Positions 54,930-63,871 of a DNA stretch of 64,000 bases are shown here, piece by piece (the first letter of the stretch is position 1; each line of letters starts with the position of its first letter). Source of the DNA: Pseudomonadota bacterium (GTDB taxonomy: Bacteria; Desulfobacterota; Binatia; Binatales; Binataceae); assembly GCA_021324855.1 (NCBI GenBank), contig JAJPIG010000031.1, positions 62,001-126,000 on the forward strand, given 5' to 3'. The notes beneath the pieces are model-generated. The model was given only the letters and a program-made list of their open reading frames with translations, was not told where the DNA came from and did no database searches. Made by a program: the position numbers and the translations under genes.

Positions 54930-56630
54930 CTACGCGAACAACATCTCGGACATCGAGCCGCCTGGTGGAATCATCGGCATCACGCCCTCTTCGCGCGGTA
55001 TCACGACGTCGATCAGCACCGGACCCGGCGTGCCGAACGCCTCTTTCATCGTCGCGACCAGCTCGCCGGGGCGCTCGATGCGATAGCCCTTCACGCCGTA
55101 GGCGTCAGCGAGCTTGACGAAGTTCGGAACCGCCATCGCGGAATACGAGTAGCGGGTATTGTAGAACTTCTCCTGCCACTGTCGGACCATACCGAGAAAG
55201 TAGTTGTTCAGGATGACGACCTTGACGTCGATGTTGTACTCGACGGCGGTCGCCAACTCCTGAATGTTCATCTGGATTGAACCGTCGCCGGAGACCACCA
55301 CCACGTTGCGATCCGGCGCGGCGAGCTTCGCCCCGAGCCCGGCGGGCAGCCCATAACCCATCGTGCCGAGTCCTCCCGAGGTCAGAAGCGAGCGCGGCTT
55401 CTCGAACGGGAACATCTGTGCGACCCACATCTGATGCTGTCCGACATCGGTCGCTATGATGCAGTCGCCCTTGGTCAGGTTGTGCAGCTCCTCGATCACC
55501 TGCAGCGGCGACACCGCGTCGCCATTGCGATGATTGTTCTCGTAGAGCGGCTTTTCCTTCTGCCAGGCGAGGATCTGCTGATGCCATTTCGCCCAGGCCG
55601 GGCGGCGCCGCGCGATGCTCTCGCGCGCCTGCACCACCTCGAGCATGTCGGAGAGCACCGAGCGGATGTCGCCGACGATTGGGATATCGACCTTGACGTT
55701 CTTGGAGATCGACGAGGGATCGATGTCGACGTGAATGATGGTTTCGGCCTTGGGCGCGAAATCAGCGATGCGCCCGGTGACGCGATCGTCAAAACGCGCG
55801 CCGATCGCCATCAGGCAATCGGTATTGCAGACCGCAGTGTTGGTCGCGTATGACCCATGCATCCCAAGCATCCCGAGACACAGCGGATCGGAGGCCGGAA
55901 ACGAACCAAGCCCCATCAGAGTTTCGCAGACCGGCACGCCGAGTCCGCGCGCGAGTCGGGTCAACTCGCCCGCCGCCCCCGACCATTGAACGCCGCCGCC
56001 GACGTAGAAGAGCGGCTTTTCGGATTTTTCTATCGCCTCGACCGCGCGCTCGATCTGGCGCAGATTGCCCTTGAGCGTTGGCTTGTAGCTTCGCAGATCG
56101 ACCTTGTCGGGATATTTGAAAACTGCCTCGGCCTGTTGCACATCCTTGGGTAAATCGACCAGCACCGGTCCGGGACGCCCTGTACCGGCGATGTAGAACG
56201 CCTCTTTGATGATACGGGCGACGTCCTTTACGTCCTTGATCAGATAGTTGTGCTTCGTGCACGGGCGCGTGATGCCGACGATGTCCGCTTCCTGGAAGGC
56301 GTCGTTGCCGATGAGCGAGGTCGAGACCTGCCCGGTCAGCACGACCATCGGGGTGGAGTCCATGTAGGCGTCGGCGATGCCAGTGACGGTGTTGGTTGCG
56401 CCCGGCCCCGAGGTCACCATCACGACTCCGGGCCGGCCGCTTACCCGCGCATAACCCTCCGCCATATGGGTTGCGCCCTGCTCGTGGCGGACGAGGATGT
56501 GTCTGATCGGCGAATCGAGCAGCGCGTCGTAGGTGGGCAGAATGGCGCCGCCCGGATAGCCGAAGATCACATCGACCCCTTCGGCCTTGAGACTTTCGAT
56601 TACAATCTGTGCGCCCGACAGCTTTTTCAT
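54930..56630 (-). CDS. ilvB: Acetolactate synthase large subunit
   Basis: A 566-residue ThDP enzyme that condenses two pyruvates (or pyruvate and 2-ketobutyrate) for branched-chain amino acids. YPGGAILPTYDAL opens the fold, the ThDP-activating glutamate is in RHEQGATHMAEGYAR, and VVVSGDGSIQMNIQELATAVEYNIDVKVVILNN is the metal/ThDP motif. ATG 56630 fits the family start (MKKLSGAQIVIESL); an earlier in-frame ATG is at 56651. The small subunit gene ilvN and ilvC are not adjacent, which is unusual, so regulation by a distant IlvN or an unregulated catabolic role is possible. Confidence 0.9.
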   Translation of the reverse strand: MKKLSGAQIVIESLKAEGVDVIFGYPGGAILPTYDALLDSPIRHILVRHEQGATHMAEGYARVSGRPGVVMVTSGPGATNTVTGIADAYMDSTPMVVLTGQVSTSLIGNDAFQEADIVGITRPCTKHNYLIKDVKDVARIIKEAFYIAGTGRPGPVLVDLPKDVQQAEAVFKYPDKVDLRSYKPTLKGNLRQIERAVEAIEKSEKPLFYVGGGVQWSGAAGELTRLARGLGVPVCETLMGLGSFPASDPLCLGMLGMHGSYATNTAVCNTDCLMAIGARFDDRVTGRIADFAPKAETIIHVDIDPSSISKNVKVDIPIVGDIRSVLSDMLEVVQARESIARRRPAWAKWHQQILAWQKEKPLYENNHRNGDAVSPLQVIEELHNLTKGDCIIATDVGQHQMWVAQMFPFEKPRSLLTSGGLGTMGYGLPAGLGAKLAAPDRNVVVVSGDGSIQMNIQELATAVEYNIDVKVVILNNYFLGMVRQWQEKFYNTRYSYSAMAVPNFVKLADAYGVKGYRIERPGELVATMKEAFGTPGPVLIDVVIPREEGVMPMIPPGGSMSEMLFA

Positions 56631-56706
56631 CGACAATGGCGCGGAAAACATGAATTTCCGCGAATTCAACAAGGTTACACCAGCGGCCCGCGCCCGCACA
56701 ACGTCA

Positions 56707-57534
56707 CTAGCTCATCAAGCGCGGGATCAGCTCACGAATCAGGACCGCGCCGGGCATCGAAAGACCCAGCTCCTCGGCCGCTTCCAGCGCGATGGTGAGG
56801 TCCTTCTGGAAGACGATTGCGCCGTGCGAGCCGGGTTTGAAATCGGTCCAGTGATCGGCGATCAGGCTCTGCGCGCGGCAGGTACGAATCGCTTTTTCAA
56901 GCGTTTCCGGCACAACGCCCAAGGCCGCTCCCAGGCTCATCCCTTCGGAAGCGCCAAGGATGTTCAGCGCGAGAATCACCTGATGCGCCAGCTTGGCGGC
57001 GAGGCCGGCGCCAAGCGGACCCATGTGCGCGATCTGCGCGGCGGAACTGGCGAGCATCGGACGGCATCGATCGATTACACGAGCATCACCGCCGACCAGC
57101 AGAGTCATCGAACGATTCGTTGCGCCGGCGGCATTGCTGCCGACCGCCGCATCGATCAGGTCGACCCGCTTCGACTCGGCGAGCGCAGCCAGGCGACGCA
57201 GCGTGCGCAGACGAATTGTGCTGTGGATCACGATTGCGCCCCCTGGCGCCATCGTGCCGAGCAGACCATCGGCCCCGGCGACGACCGCTTCGACCTGCGC
57301 ATCGTCGAGCACGATCACTGCGACGATCTCAGCATTTCTGCCGACCTCGGCAGGCGATCGCGCGGCGATTGCGCCGATTGCCGTCAGCTCGGCAACCGCA
57401 TCCGGCCGGATGTCATAGACGCTCACATCGAAACCATCGCGGCAAAGATTGATGGCCATGGGGCGCCCCTGTTGGCCGAGGCCAATGAAGCCGACTCTCG
57501 TCGCCACGGAATCTGAACTCGAATCTATCGTCAT
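56707..57534 (-). CDS. Beta-hydroxyacid dehydrogenase (3-hydroxyisobutyrate dehydrogenase family)
   Basis: A 275-residue NAD(P)-dependent dehydrogenase. GFIGLGQQG (15-23) binds the cofactor, DAAVGSNAAGA near 128 replaces the usual DAPVSGG substrate loop, and the catalytic lysine is K181 in GAGLAAKLAHQ, with glutamine at the place usually held by asparagine. Members reduce or oxidise 3-hydroxyisobutyrate, tartronate semialdehyde or similar. It is upstream of the acetolactate synthase gene and probably heads that operon. Branched-chain or C3-C4 hydroxyacid metabolism is likely; the exact substrate is unclear because of the changed loop. Confidence 0.82.
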   Translation of the reverse strand: MTIDSSSDSVATRVGFIGLGQQGRPMAINLCRDGFDVSVYDIRPDAVAELTAIGAIAARSPAEVGRNAEIVAVIVLDDAQVEAVVAGADGLLGTMAPGGAIVIHSTIRLRTLRRLAALAESKRVDLIDAAVGSNAAGATNRSMTLLVGGDARVIDRCRPMLASSAAQIAHMGPLGAGLAAKLAHQVILALNILGASEGMSLGAALGVVPETLEKAIRTCRAQSLIADHWTDFKPGSHGAIVFQKDLTIALEAAEELGLSMPGAVLIRELIPRLMS

Positions 57535-57691
57535 TGCTCGGATCTATCGCATTAACGGATGGCTCGCATCGACCGGCAGGCGGTCAGTTCCATTAATCAT
57601 GCGGCATGTCTCTTGCTGATCCAAGTTACGAATTAGTTTATGTAGTCAAAAGGTAAATGATAGGGGGCGTCCTGCGGCTCGCGGATCATCG

Positions 57692-58075
57692 ATGCTATTA
57701 CCCACGCTGCTTCTCCTGTCTCATGACGACTCACTCGCGGCGCTCGTCGAGAAGGCCTCGAAGACGGGATGGAGAGTTGCGCAACATCGGGAAACGCACG
57801 CAACTCACAGCCTTTTTGCGGAGCCTAATGTCCGTGTTGTGATTCTCGACGACGAAGCGGTTGATGAGCATGATCGCGGTCGTCTGCTCGCGCAAATCCG
57901 CCGGCGGCTCCCGACCGCGTCGCTGCTCTACATCGCGGGCGGCCACAACGAGGACAACGAAAAGCGAGCGCGGACCGGCGGCGCGCATTATTATGTGTCG
58001 AAGCCGCTGGCGCCTGAAAGATTCCATCACATCCTGGCGTCATTCATGCGATCGCATGAAGCCGCTAGTTCTTGA
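57692..58075 (+). CDS. Receiver-like single-domain protein
   Basis: A 127-residue protein with CheY-like layout: acidic pair near D12-D13, a candidate phosphoacceptor in VVILDDEAVD (D53 or D54) and lysine K104 in YYVSKPLAPE. The usual threonine/serine position is not clear (LLYIAGG), so signalling may be altered. No output domain is present. It lies alone in front of tRNA-Ser and its partner kinase is unknown. Confidence 0.7.
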   Translation: MLLPTLLLLSHDDSLAALVEKASKTGWRVAQHRETHATHSLFAEPNVRVVILDDEAVDEHDRGRLLAQIRRRLPTASLLYIAGGHNEDNEKRARTGGAHYYVSKPLAPERFHHILASFMRSHEAASS

Positions 58076-58291
58076 GTCACCTCGCTGGCGCAAAAAACGA
58101 CATTCTGGACCAATTGGGGGTCATCATCGCAAAGAGGGCTCACTCGCGGAACGCAGGTTTGGAACGAACATTACTCGTCTTGATGCCCCCCTAGCCATCG
58201 TTGCAGCACCGCGATGACGGAGTAGCAAGGTGCGTGTCAACGGATAGTCAGCTTGACTGTGCGGGCGTAAACGGAAAAGCTCATCGATCGC

Positions 58292-58383
<92 letters not shown>

Positions 58384-58664
58384 GCCATTCCTCTCTGTCG
58401 AGATTTGCTTCACAGCCTGAAGAAAACTCACTGTGGCGAGGTGTTTGGAGTCTCGCGCTGAGCTCCGATCCCCTTGACGACGCAAGACTTGGGCTCAGCT
58501 TCGGCGGAACAATCGACCGGCGCACCGCAAAAATATTCAAACCCCCCGCATGGCCAGAAAAGAATCAAAAGTTGGTCATAATGTCTCCAATGGCGACACA
58601 TTTCCAGGAGGGCCGCGCGCCTTCGGGTTGATTCCAAGGCATGAATTTCGCTGGATCGTGATTG
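58384..58664. other. Region between tRNA-Ser and the exporter operon
   Basis: About 280 bases that should contain the promoter of the ABC exporter operon. I found no -24/-12 site here on the + strand. No gene is supported. Confidence 0.35.
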
Positions 58665-59648
58665 ATGTCACGGTTTCGGAAAAATTTCGTTATCGGCACG
58701 CTTGTCATGCTTACTGCCGTGGCAGGCGCAATTTATGGTTGGCTTTGGCATCGGCCTCGCCCAAACATCCTGCTGGTCTCGGGCAACATCGAGGCACACC
58801 AGAGTGTCTTGAGCTTCAAGACCGTGCAGTCGCGGATCGTCTATCTTCCGTTCGATGAAGGTCAATGGGTGCAGGCCGGCACTCCGTTGGCGCGCGTAGA
58901 AGACCACGACTACCGGCAACAGGTGGCCATAGATGAGGCGGCTTTGCTGGTGCAACAAGGTCAGCTCGCGCTGGCGGTTCGTAACCTGGAAGCGGCCAAG
59001 CGGACTCTGGCCAGTGACCGGGCCGATCTCTGGCAAAAAAGCATCGACTATCAACGTAACGAAGAGCTTTGGGAGAAATCGGTTATTTCGACCCAAACGC
59101 GAGATCTAGCTGAAACGGCATTGAGGCAATCGCAAGCAGCGTTTCTGCGTGACGAGGCTCTTCAGTCGGCGGCTGAAGAGAGCGTACGTGTAGCACAGGC
59201 TGACATCAAAAGCGCTCAAGAGAACCTCAAGCTGGCGAAGATCGTCCTTGGGTACACGACTCTGTACGCGCCGTTTTCCGGGGTGATTCTTGTGCGCAAC
59301 GCGGAGCTTGGCGAGAACATGCAGCCGGGCACTCCGGTCTTTACGCTTGCCGATCTCGATCACGTATGGCTGCGCGCCTACATCAACGAAACTGACATCG
59401 GCCGGATTCGCTTCGGACAGGCGGCCCTGATTACCACCGACAGCTATCCGGGGCACAAGTACGTCGGTCGCATCTCAATGATTTCGCAAAACGCGGAGTT
59501 TACTCCGAAGAGCGTCGAAACTCATGCTGAGCGTGTCACACTCGTCTACCGCATCAGGATCGACATCGAAAATCAAAGTCACGAGCTCAAGCCGGGAATG
59601 CCGGCCGACGCCACCATTGAATTGAACCCGCCAGGATCCCATGACTGA
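58665..59648 (+). CDS. HlyD/YbhG-type membrane-fusion protein
   Basis: A 327-residue periplasmic adaptor. An N-terminal anchor (FVIGTLVMLTAVAGAIYGWLW) is followed by the first barrel-sandwich half (VQSRIVYLPFDEGQWVQAGTPLARVE), a long coiled-coil hairpin (about 90-200, with repeated AxxxL/Q heptads), the second sandwich half (YAPFSGVILVRNAELGENMQPGTPVFTLAD) and a beta-barrel. It links an inner-membrane transporter to the outer membrane. The ATPase gene begins inside its last codons (eight-base overlap), so it is the first gene of a five-gene YbhGFSR-like exporter. Confidence 0.88.
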   Translation: MSRFRKNFVIGTLVMLTAVAGAIYGWLWHRPRPNILLVSGNIEAHQSVLSFKTVQSRIVYLPFDEGQWVQAGTPLARVEDHDYRQQVAIDEAALLVQQGQLALAVRNLEAAKRTLASDRADLWQKSIDYQRNEELWEKSVISTQTRDLAETALRQSQAAFLRDEALQSAAEESVRVAQADIKSAQENLKLAKIVLGYTTLYAPFSGVILVRNAELGENMQPGTPVFTLADLDHVWLRAYINETDIGRIRFGQAALITTDSYPGHKYVGRISMISQNAEFTPKSVETHAERVTLVYRIRIDIENQSHELKPGMPADATIELNPPGSHD

Positions 59649-60582
59649 GGAAATCGTACAGGTCAGCGGGCTGACGAAATGCTTCGGCGGCTTAAAGGCT
59701 ATCGACAATCTGAGCTTTACCGCTCAGAAGGGGGAAATCCTCGGTTTGGTAGGCCCGGATGGAGCGGGAAAGACGACCACGCTGCGTGTTCTGGCAGGAG
59801 TTCTTGCCGCCGATTCGGGCTCGGTGTTGCTTGGTGGGCAGGATGTGCTGCGGAATCCCGAGGCGATCAAGAGTCTGATCAGCTATATGCCGCAGCAGTT
59901 CGGTCTTTATGAAGATCTTACGGTCGCCGAGAACATCCGGTTCTACGCGGATATTTTCGAAGTGAGCCATGCGGCGCGGCAACAACGCGAGCAACAGTTG
60001 CTTGAAGCATCCGGCATGAGCCGCTTTCGAGGCCGGCTCGCCGGCCAGCTCTCGGGAGGCATGAAGCGAAAGCTCGGAATCGCGTGCGCCCTGATTCATA
60101 CGCCGCAACTTCTGCTGCTCGATGAGCCGACCACCGGCGTCGATCCAGTGTCCCGCCGGGAACTTTGGAGCATCCTCTATTCCCTGGTCTTCGAGGGAGT
60201 ATCGGTGCTGGTTTCGACCGCCTATCTTGACGAGGCCGAGCGCTGCCATCGGCTGTTGCTGATGTATAAGGGACGCCGTCTCTTCTTCGGCACTCCGACC
60301 GAGCTTAAGAGTATGCTCCCGGGCGCGGTCTTATCGATCAGCTCGCCAAATCCCGAGGTGCTTCGATCGATTGTCGTCGGCGAGCAGGGCGTTTTGAGCG
60401 CCATGGCGATGGGCGACACCGTCCACGTGGTGGTCGATGATGCCGATCTCCGGAGTACGCAACTGCGCGCCCGGTTTGAGCAGTCACGGGTCCCGTTTGG
60501 CGAACTGCGCCGGACGACGGCGAGCGTCGAGGACGTATTTGTGTACGCGATTTCCCGGCAGCGAACGCAAATCGGCACATGA
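59641..60582 (+). CDS. ABC transporter ATP-binding protein 1 (YbhF N-half-like)
   Basis: A 313-residue ATPase: Walker A GPDGAGKTT near 39-47 (D in place of the usual N), Q-loop YMPQQFGLYEDL, signature LSGGMKRKLGIA and Walker B LLLLDEPTTGVDP. A C-terminal extension of about 90 residues is typical of drug/lipid exporter subfamilies (DrrA-like). With the next gene it corresponds to the two halves of YbhF, here as separate proteins. It energises the two downstream permeases. The gene overlaps the adaptor gene and is three bases from the next ATPase. Confidence 0.9.
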   Translation: MTEEIVQVSGLTKCFGGLKAIDNLSFTAQKGEILGLVGPDGAGKTTTLRVLAGVLAADSGSVLLGGQDVLRNPEAIKSLISYMPQQFGLYEDLTVAENIRFYADIFEVSHAARQQREQQLLEASGMSRFRGRLAGQLSGGMKRKLGIACALIHTPQLLLLDEPTTGVDPVSRRELWSILYSLVFEGVSVLVSTAYLDEAERCHRLLLMYKGRRLFFGTPTELKSMLPGAVLSISSPNPEVLRSIVVGEQGVLSAMAMGDTVHVVVDDADLRSTQLRARFEQSRVPFGELRRTTASVEDVFVYAISRQRTQIGT

Positions 60583-60585
60583 ACG

Positions 60586-61533
60586 ATGGATCCGAAACCA
60601 TCGATTGTGGTCGACAATCTGGTGAAGCGGTTTGGCAAGTTTGTCGCCGTGAACCGGGTGAGCTTCCAGATTCGCTCCGGGGAGATCTTCGGTCTGCTTG
60701 GACCCAACGGCTCCGGAAAGTCCACCACGATTCGGATGCTCTGCGGCCTTCTCACTCCCACGTCGGGTTCTGCGACCGTGGTGGGGTTCGACATAGCGCG
60801 CCAAGCGGAAGAAGTACGCCGACATATCGGTTATATGTCGCAGAAATTTTCCCTGTACGACGACCTCACCGCGGTTGAGAACCTGGAATTTTTCGGCGGT
60901 CTTTACGGTGTTACGGGGGACGCGCTCACGAAGGGTATCGCCTGGGCTCTCGGCATGTCCGGCCTCGCCGGCAATGAGCAAGCGTTGACGCGCGAATTTT
61001 CGGGCGGATGGAAACAGCGACTGGCTTTGGGCTGCGCCGTATTGCACCGCCCGCGTGTGCTGTTTCTTGATGAACCAACGGCCGGAGTCGATCCGCTTTC
61101 CCGCCGCCAGTTCTGGGACCTGATCCATCAAATGTCCCGCGAGGGAATTACGATCCTGGTCACGACGCATTACATGGACGAAGCCGAGTACTGCAATCGG
61201 CTGGCGCTAATCGAGTCCGGGCGGATCGTTGAGATGGGCACGCCGGGCGAGATCAAGCGGCTCGCGATTCACGGCAATCTGTTGCTGATCGAAGCTGCGC
61301 CGTTGGGTGACGCGCTCGCAGCGGTGAAGCGGGCGCCCGGCGTCACCGACGCCTCGGTCTTCGGCGCCGCACTTCACGTGGTCGTCGGCGATCAACAGTC
61401 GGAGCGCGAACTGCCGGCCTTTCTCGCCGCGCGCGGCATCCGCGTCGACCGCATCGAGCCGATTGCACCCTCGCTGGAGGATGCATTCGTCTCTTTGACC
61501 GGTGAAAAACCTGCGGGGGACGCGGATTCATAA
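60586..61533 (+). CDS. ABC transporter ATP-binding protein 2 (YbhF C-half-like)
   Basis: A 315-residue ATPase with Walker A GPNGSGKST near 39-47, Q-loop YMSQKFSLYDDL, signature FSGGWKQRLALG and Walker B VLFLDEPTAGVDP, plus the same C-terminal extension as its neighbour. The pair may form a heterodimer with the two permeases, equivalent to the fused YbhF. Its stop overlaps the first permease start by one base. Substrate is unknown; the E. coli YbhFSR system exports cationic drugs and sodium. Confidence 0.9.
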   Translation: MDPKPSIVVDNLVKRFGKFVAVNRVSFQIRSGEIFGLLGPNGSGKSTTIRMLCGLLTPTSGSATVVGFDIARQAEEVRRHIGYMSQKFSLYDDLTAVENLEFFGGLYGVTGDALTKGIAWALGMSGLAGNEQALTREFSGGWKQRLALGCAVLHRPRVLFLDEPTAGVDPLSRRQFWDLIHQMSREGITILVTTHYMDEAEYCNRLALIESGRIVEMGTPGEIKRLAIHGNLLLIEAAPLGDALAAVKRAPGVTDASVFGAALHVVVGDQQSERELPAFLAARGIRVDRIEPIAPSLEDAFVSLTGEKPAGDADS

Positions 61534-62669
61534 TGAATTTGCGGCGCACCGCGGCTATAGGCCGCAAGGAGTTGATCCAGATTCGCCGCGATCCCCGGAG
61601 CCTCTTAATCGCGGTGGTTTTGCCGCTGATTCAGATTCTGCTGCTCGGCTACGGTGCACGGCTCGACGCCGACCACATACCGGTTTACATCCTCGATCAG
61701 GAAGGCAGTCAGAACAGCCAGGCGCTCCTCAAAGGGTTCCAGGCCTCGCCATATTTTGATGTCGTGAAAGTCGCGCGGAACTATCCTGAGCTGGTCCGCG
61801 CCATTGACGCCGACCGCTGCAAGCTCGGCATCGTCATTCCATGGGACTTTTCGGAGCGCCTTGGCGATGGCCGCCCGGTTTCAGTCCAAGCGTTGCTCGA
61901 TGGCACCGACAACAACAGCGCCCAGCTCGCTGAAGGTTACGCGACGGCGGTGGTAGACAGCTACGCGAACCGCATCCAGCTCGATTGGTTCTCGCGCCAC
62001 GGTCTCTCACAGCAGGCGACTGTCCCGGTGAGTGTCGATTACCGGACCTGGTTCAACGAAGACCTCGAGAGCAAGAACTTCATCATTCCCGGGACGGTCG
62101 CACTCGTCATGGCGTTGATGGGAGCGCTGCTTTCGTCGCTCACGATCGCGCGCGAATGGGAGCGCGGCACGATGGAGCAGCTCATCGCCAGTCCGGTCAC
62201 CCCGCTCGAAATCATGATCGGGAAACTGGCGCCGTATCTGATCATTGGCCTGCTCGACGCAATCTCCTGCGCGGCGTTCGCCGTCGGCTGGTTCGGTGTG
62301 CCGTTCCGTGGCGGGTTGGGCGCGTTCTTTTTCACCACCACGCTGTTCCTGATCGTGATTCTCGGCATCGGCTACATGATTTCGGTCGCGACGCGCAGCC
62401 AGCTCGGTGCGAGCCAGTACGCCTTGCTGGTTACCTTGATGCCCACCGCGATGCTGTCCGGCTTTGCCTTTCCCATTGATCAGATGCCGGTCGCGATCCG
62501 GGTTGTCAGCTATGTGGTTTACAGCCGCTACTACGTGAGCGCCCTCAAGCGCATCTTCCTCGGCGGCGCCGGGATCAACGACCTTATCCCGGAGATCATC
62601 GCCATGGCGATTTATGCGGCGGTCATCGCGTTCTTCGCGACGCGCGCCTTTCGCAAGCAGATCGAGTGA
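61533..62669 (+). CDS. ABC-2 type permease 1 (YbhS/YbhR-like)
   Basis: A 378-residue permease. One N-terminal helix (LLIAVVLPLIQILLLGYGA, about 26-44), a 130-residue periplasmic domain, then five helices between about 180 and 370 with TIAREWERGTMEQLIASPVTPLEIMIGKLAPY as the coupling helix and SGFAFPIDQMPVAIRVVSYV. This is the ABC-2 fold of drug and lipid exporters. It pairs with the next permease, whose start overlaps its stop by four bases. Confidence 0.9.
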   Translation: MNLRRTAAIGRKELIQIRRDPRSLLIAVVLPLIQILLLGYGARLDADHIPVYILDQEGSQNSQALLKGFQASPYFDVVKVARNYPELVRAIDADRCKLGIVIPWDFSERLGDGRPVSVQALLDGTDNNSAQLAEGYATAVVDSYANRIQLDWFSRHGLSQQATVPVSVDYRTWFNEDLESKNFIIPGTVALVMALMGALLSSLTIAREWERGTMEQLIASPVTPLEIMIGKLAPYLIIGLLDAISCAAFAVGWFGVPFRGGLGAFFFTTTLFLIVILGIGYMISVATRSQLGASQYALLVTLMPTAMLSGFAFPIDQMPVAIRVVSYVVYSRYYVSALKRIFLGGAGINDLIPEIIAMAIYAAVIAFFATRAFRKQIE

Positions 62670-63811
62670 GGGGTCGCATGCTCAACCGCGTATGGCGAAT
62701 GATCATCAAGGAGTTTGTCCAGCTCAAGCGCGATCGCTACGCGCGCTTCGTGTTAATCGTACCGCCGATCCTCCAGATGCTGATTTACGGTTATGCTGCC
62801 ACGTTCGAAGTGAACCACGTCAAAATCGCGGTCATCGATTACGATCACAGCCAGGAAAGCCGCGATCTGCTGAGCCGCTTCACCTTCACCGGGCGATTCG
62901 AAGCGGCGAAGATTCTTAACAACGAACGCGAGTTGAAATCACTGATCGGCGAAAGCGATATCCCGCTGGCACTGAAGATCGGGCCGGGTTTTGCCGAGGC
63001 GCTGCGTAAAGGAGAGACGGCGCACCTGCAGGTGATTGTCGACGGCTCCAACTCTAATACTGCTCTGATCGCGGTCGGTTATGTGAATCAGATCGCCAAC
63101 CAGTTCAGCCAGGACTATGCGCGCAACCGGTTGAACCAGGTGATGCCGGCGATGGTTGCAAACGTGCCGCAGATCGATCTGGCGCCGCGTCCTTGGTACA
63201 ACCCGGACCTGAACAGCCAGTGGTTTTTCGTGCCCGGCGTTATCGGCAGCATCACCCTTATCCTGGTGGTCAACATTACCGCCTTTGCGATCGTGCGCGA
63301 ACGCGAAATCGGAACACTTGAACAGATTATGGTTACGCCCATCAGGCCGTTCGAGCTGATTCTGGGCAAGACCATCCCCTTTTTTCTGGTCGGTCTTGCC
63401 GACGTCGTGTTGGTTGCGGTGGTCGGGACCCTCTGGTTTCAAGTGCCATTTCTCGGCAATCCGCTGGTGCTGCTGTTGGGTGTCACTCTGTTCCTTCTCA
63501 GCACTCTCGGCGTGGGTTTGTTGATCTCAACCCTTTGTTCAACTCAGCAGCAGGCGTTTGCCTCGGGCTTCTTTTTTCTGAACCCGGCGTTCATACTGTC
63601 GGGCTTTGCGTTCCCGATCACGAGCATGCCCCGAGCGATGCAGATGCTGACGTATCTCAATCCACTCCGCTACTTTTTGGTTATCCTGCGAGGGACCTTT
63701 CTGAAGGGCGTTGGACTAAACGTGCTGTGGCCGCAAATGACTGCTCTCGCGGCGCTCACGTTCGTTCTGCTGGTAGTGAGCGTCGCGCGATTCCGCAAAT
63801 CGATTGACTAG
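62666..63811 (+). CDS. ABC-2 type permease 2 (YbhR/YbhS-like)
   Basis: A 381-residue permease paired with the previous one: helix FVLIVPPILQMLIYGYAATF near 28-47, a periplasmic domain beginning EVNHVKIAVIDYDHSQESRDLL, and a C-terminal membrane block with IVREREIGTLEQIMVTPIRPFELILGKTIPF and LSGFAFPITSMPRAMQMLTYLNPLRYFLVILRG. It completes the five-gene exporter. It converges with an NtrC-type regulator gene, and a terminator for that gene lies between them. Confidence 0.9.
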   Translation: MRGRMLNRVWRMIIKEFVQLKRDRYARFVLIVPPILQMLIYGYAATFEVNHVKIAVIDYDHSQESRDLLSRFTFTGRFEAAKILNNERELKSLIGESDIPLALKIGPGFAEALRKGETAHLQVIVDGSNSNTALIAVGYVNQIANQFSQDYARNRLNQVMPAMVANVPQIDLAPRPWYNPDLNSQWFFVPGVIGSITLILVVNITAFAIVREREIGTLEQIMVTPIRPFELILGKTIPFFLVGLADVVLVAVVGTLWFQVPFLGNPLVLLLGVTLFLLSTLGVGLLISTLCSTQQQAFASGFFFLNPAFILSGFAFPITSMPRAMQMLTYLNPLRYFLVILRGTFLKGVGLNVLWPQMTALAALTFVLLVVSVARFRKSID

Positions 63812-63837
63812 TTGCGAAGCTCCTCGGATGAAGCGTC

Positions 63838-63871
63838 AAAAAAAGGCAAGCGTGCTTCGTTAACTTGCCTT
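63838..63871 (-). terminator. Rho-independent terminator of the NtrC-type gene
   Basis: On the minus strand, an eight-pair stem AAGGCAAG (63864-63871) / CTTGCCTT (63843-63850) surrounds the stop codon and ends in seven T, the complement of A7 at 63838-63844. The T-run points to termination of the leftward gene. Confidence 0.75.
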
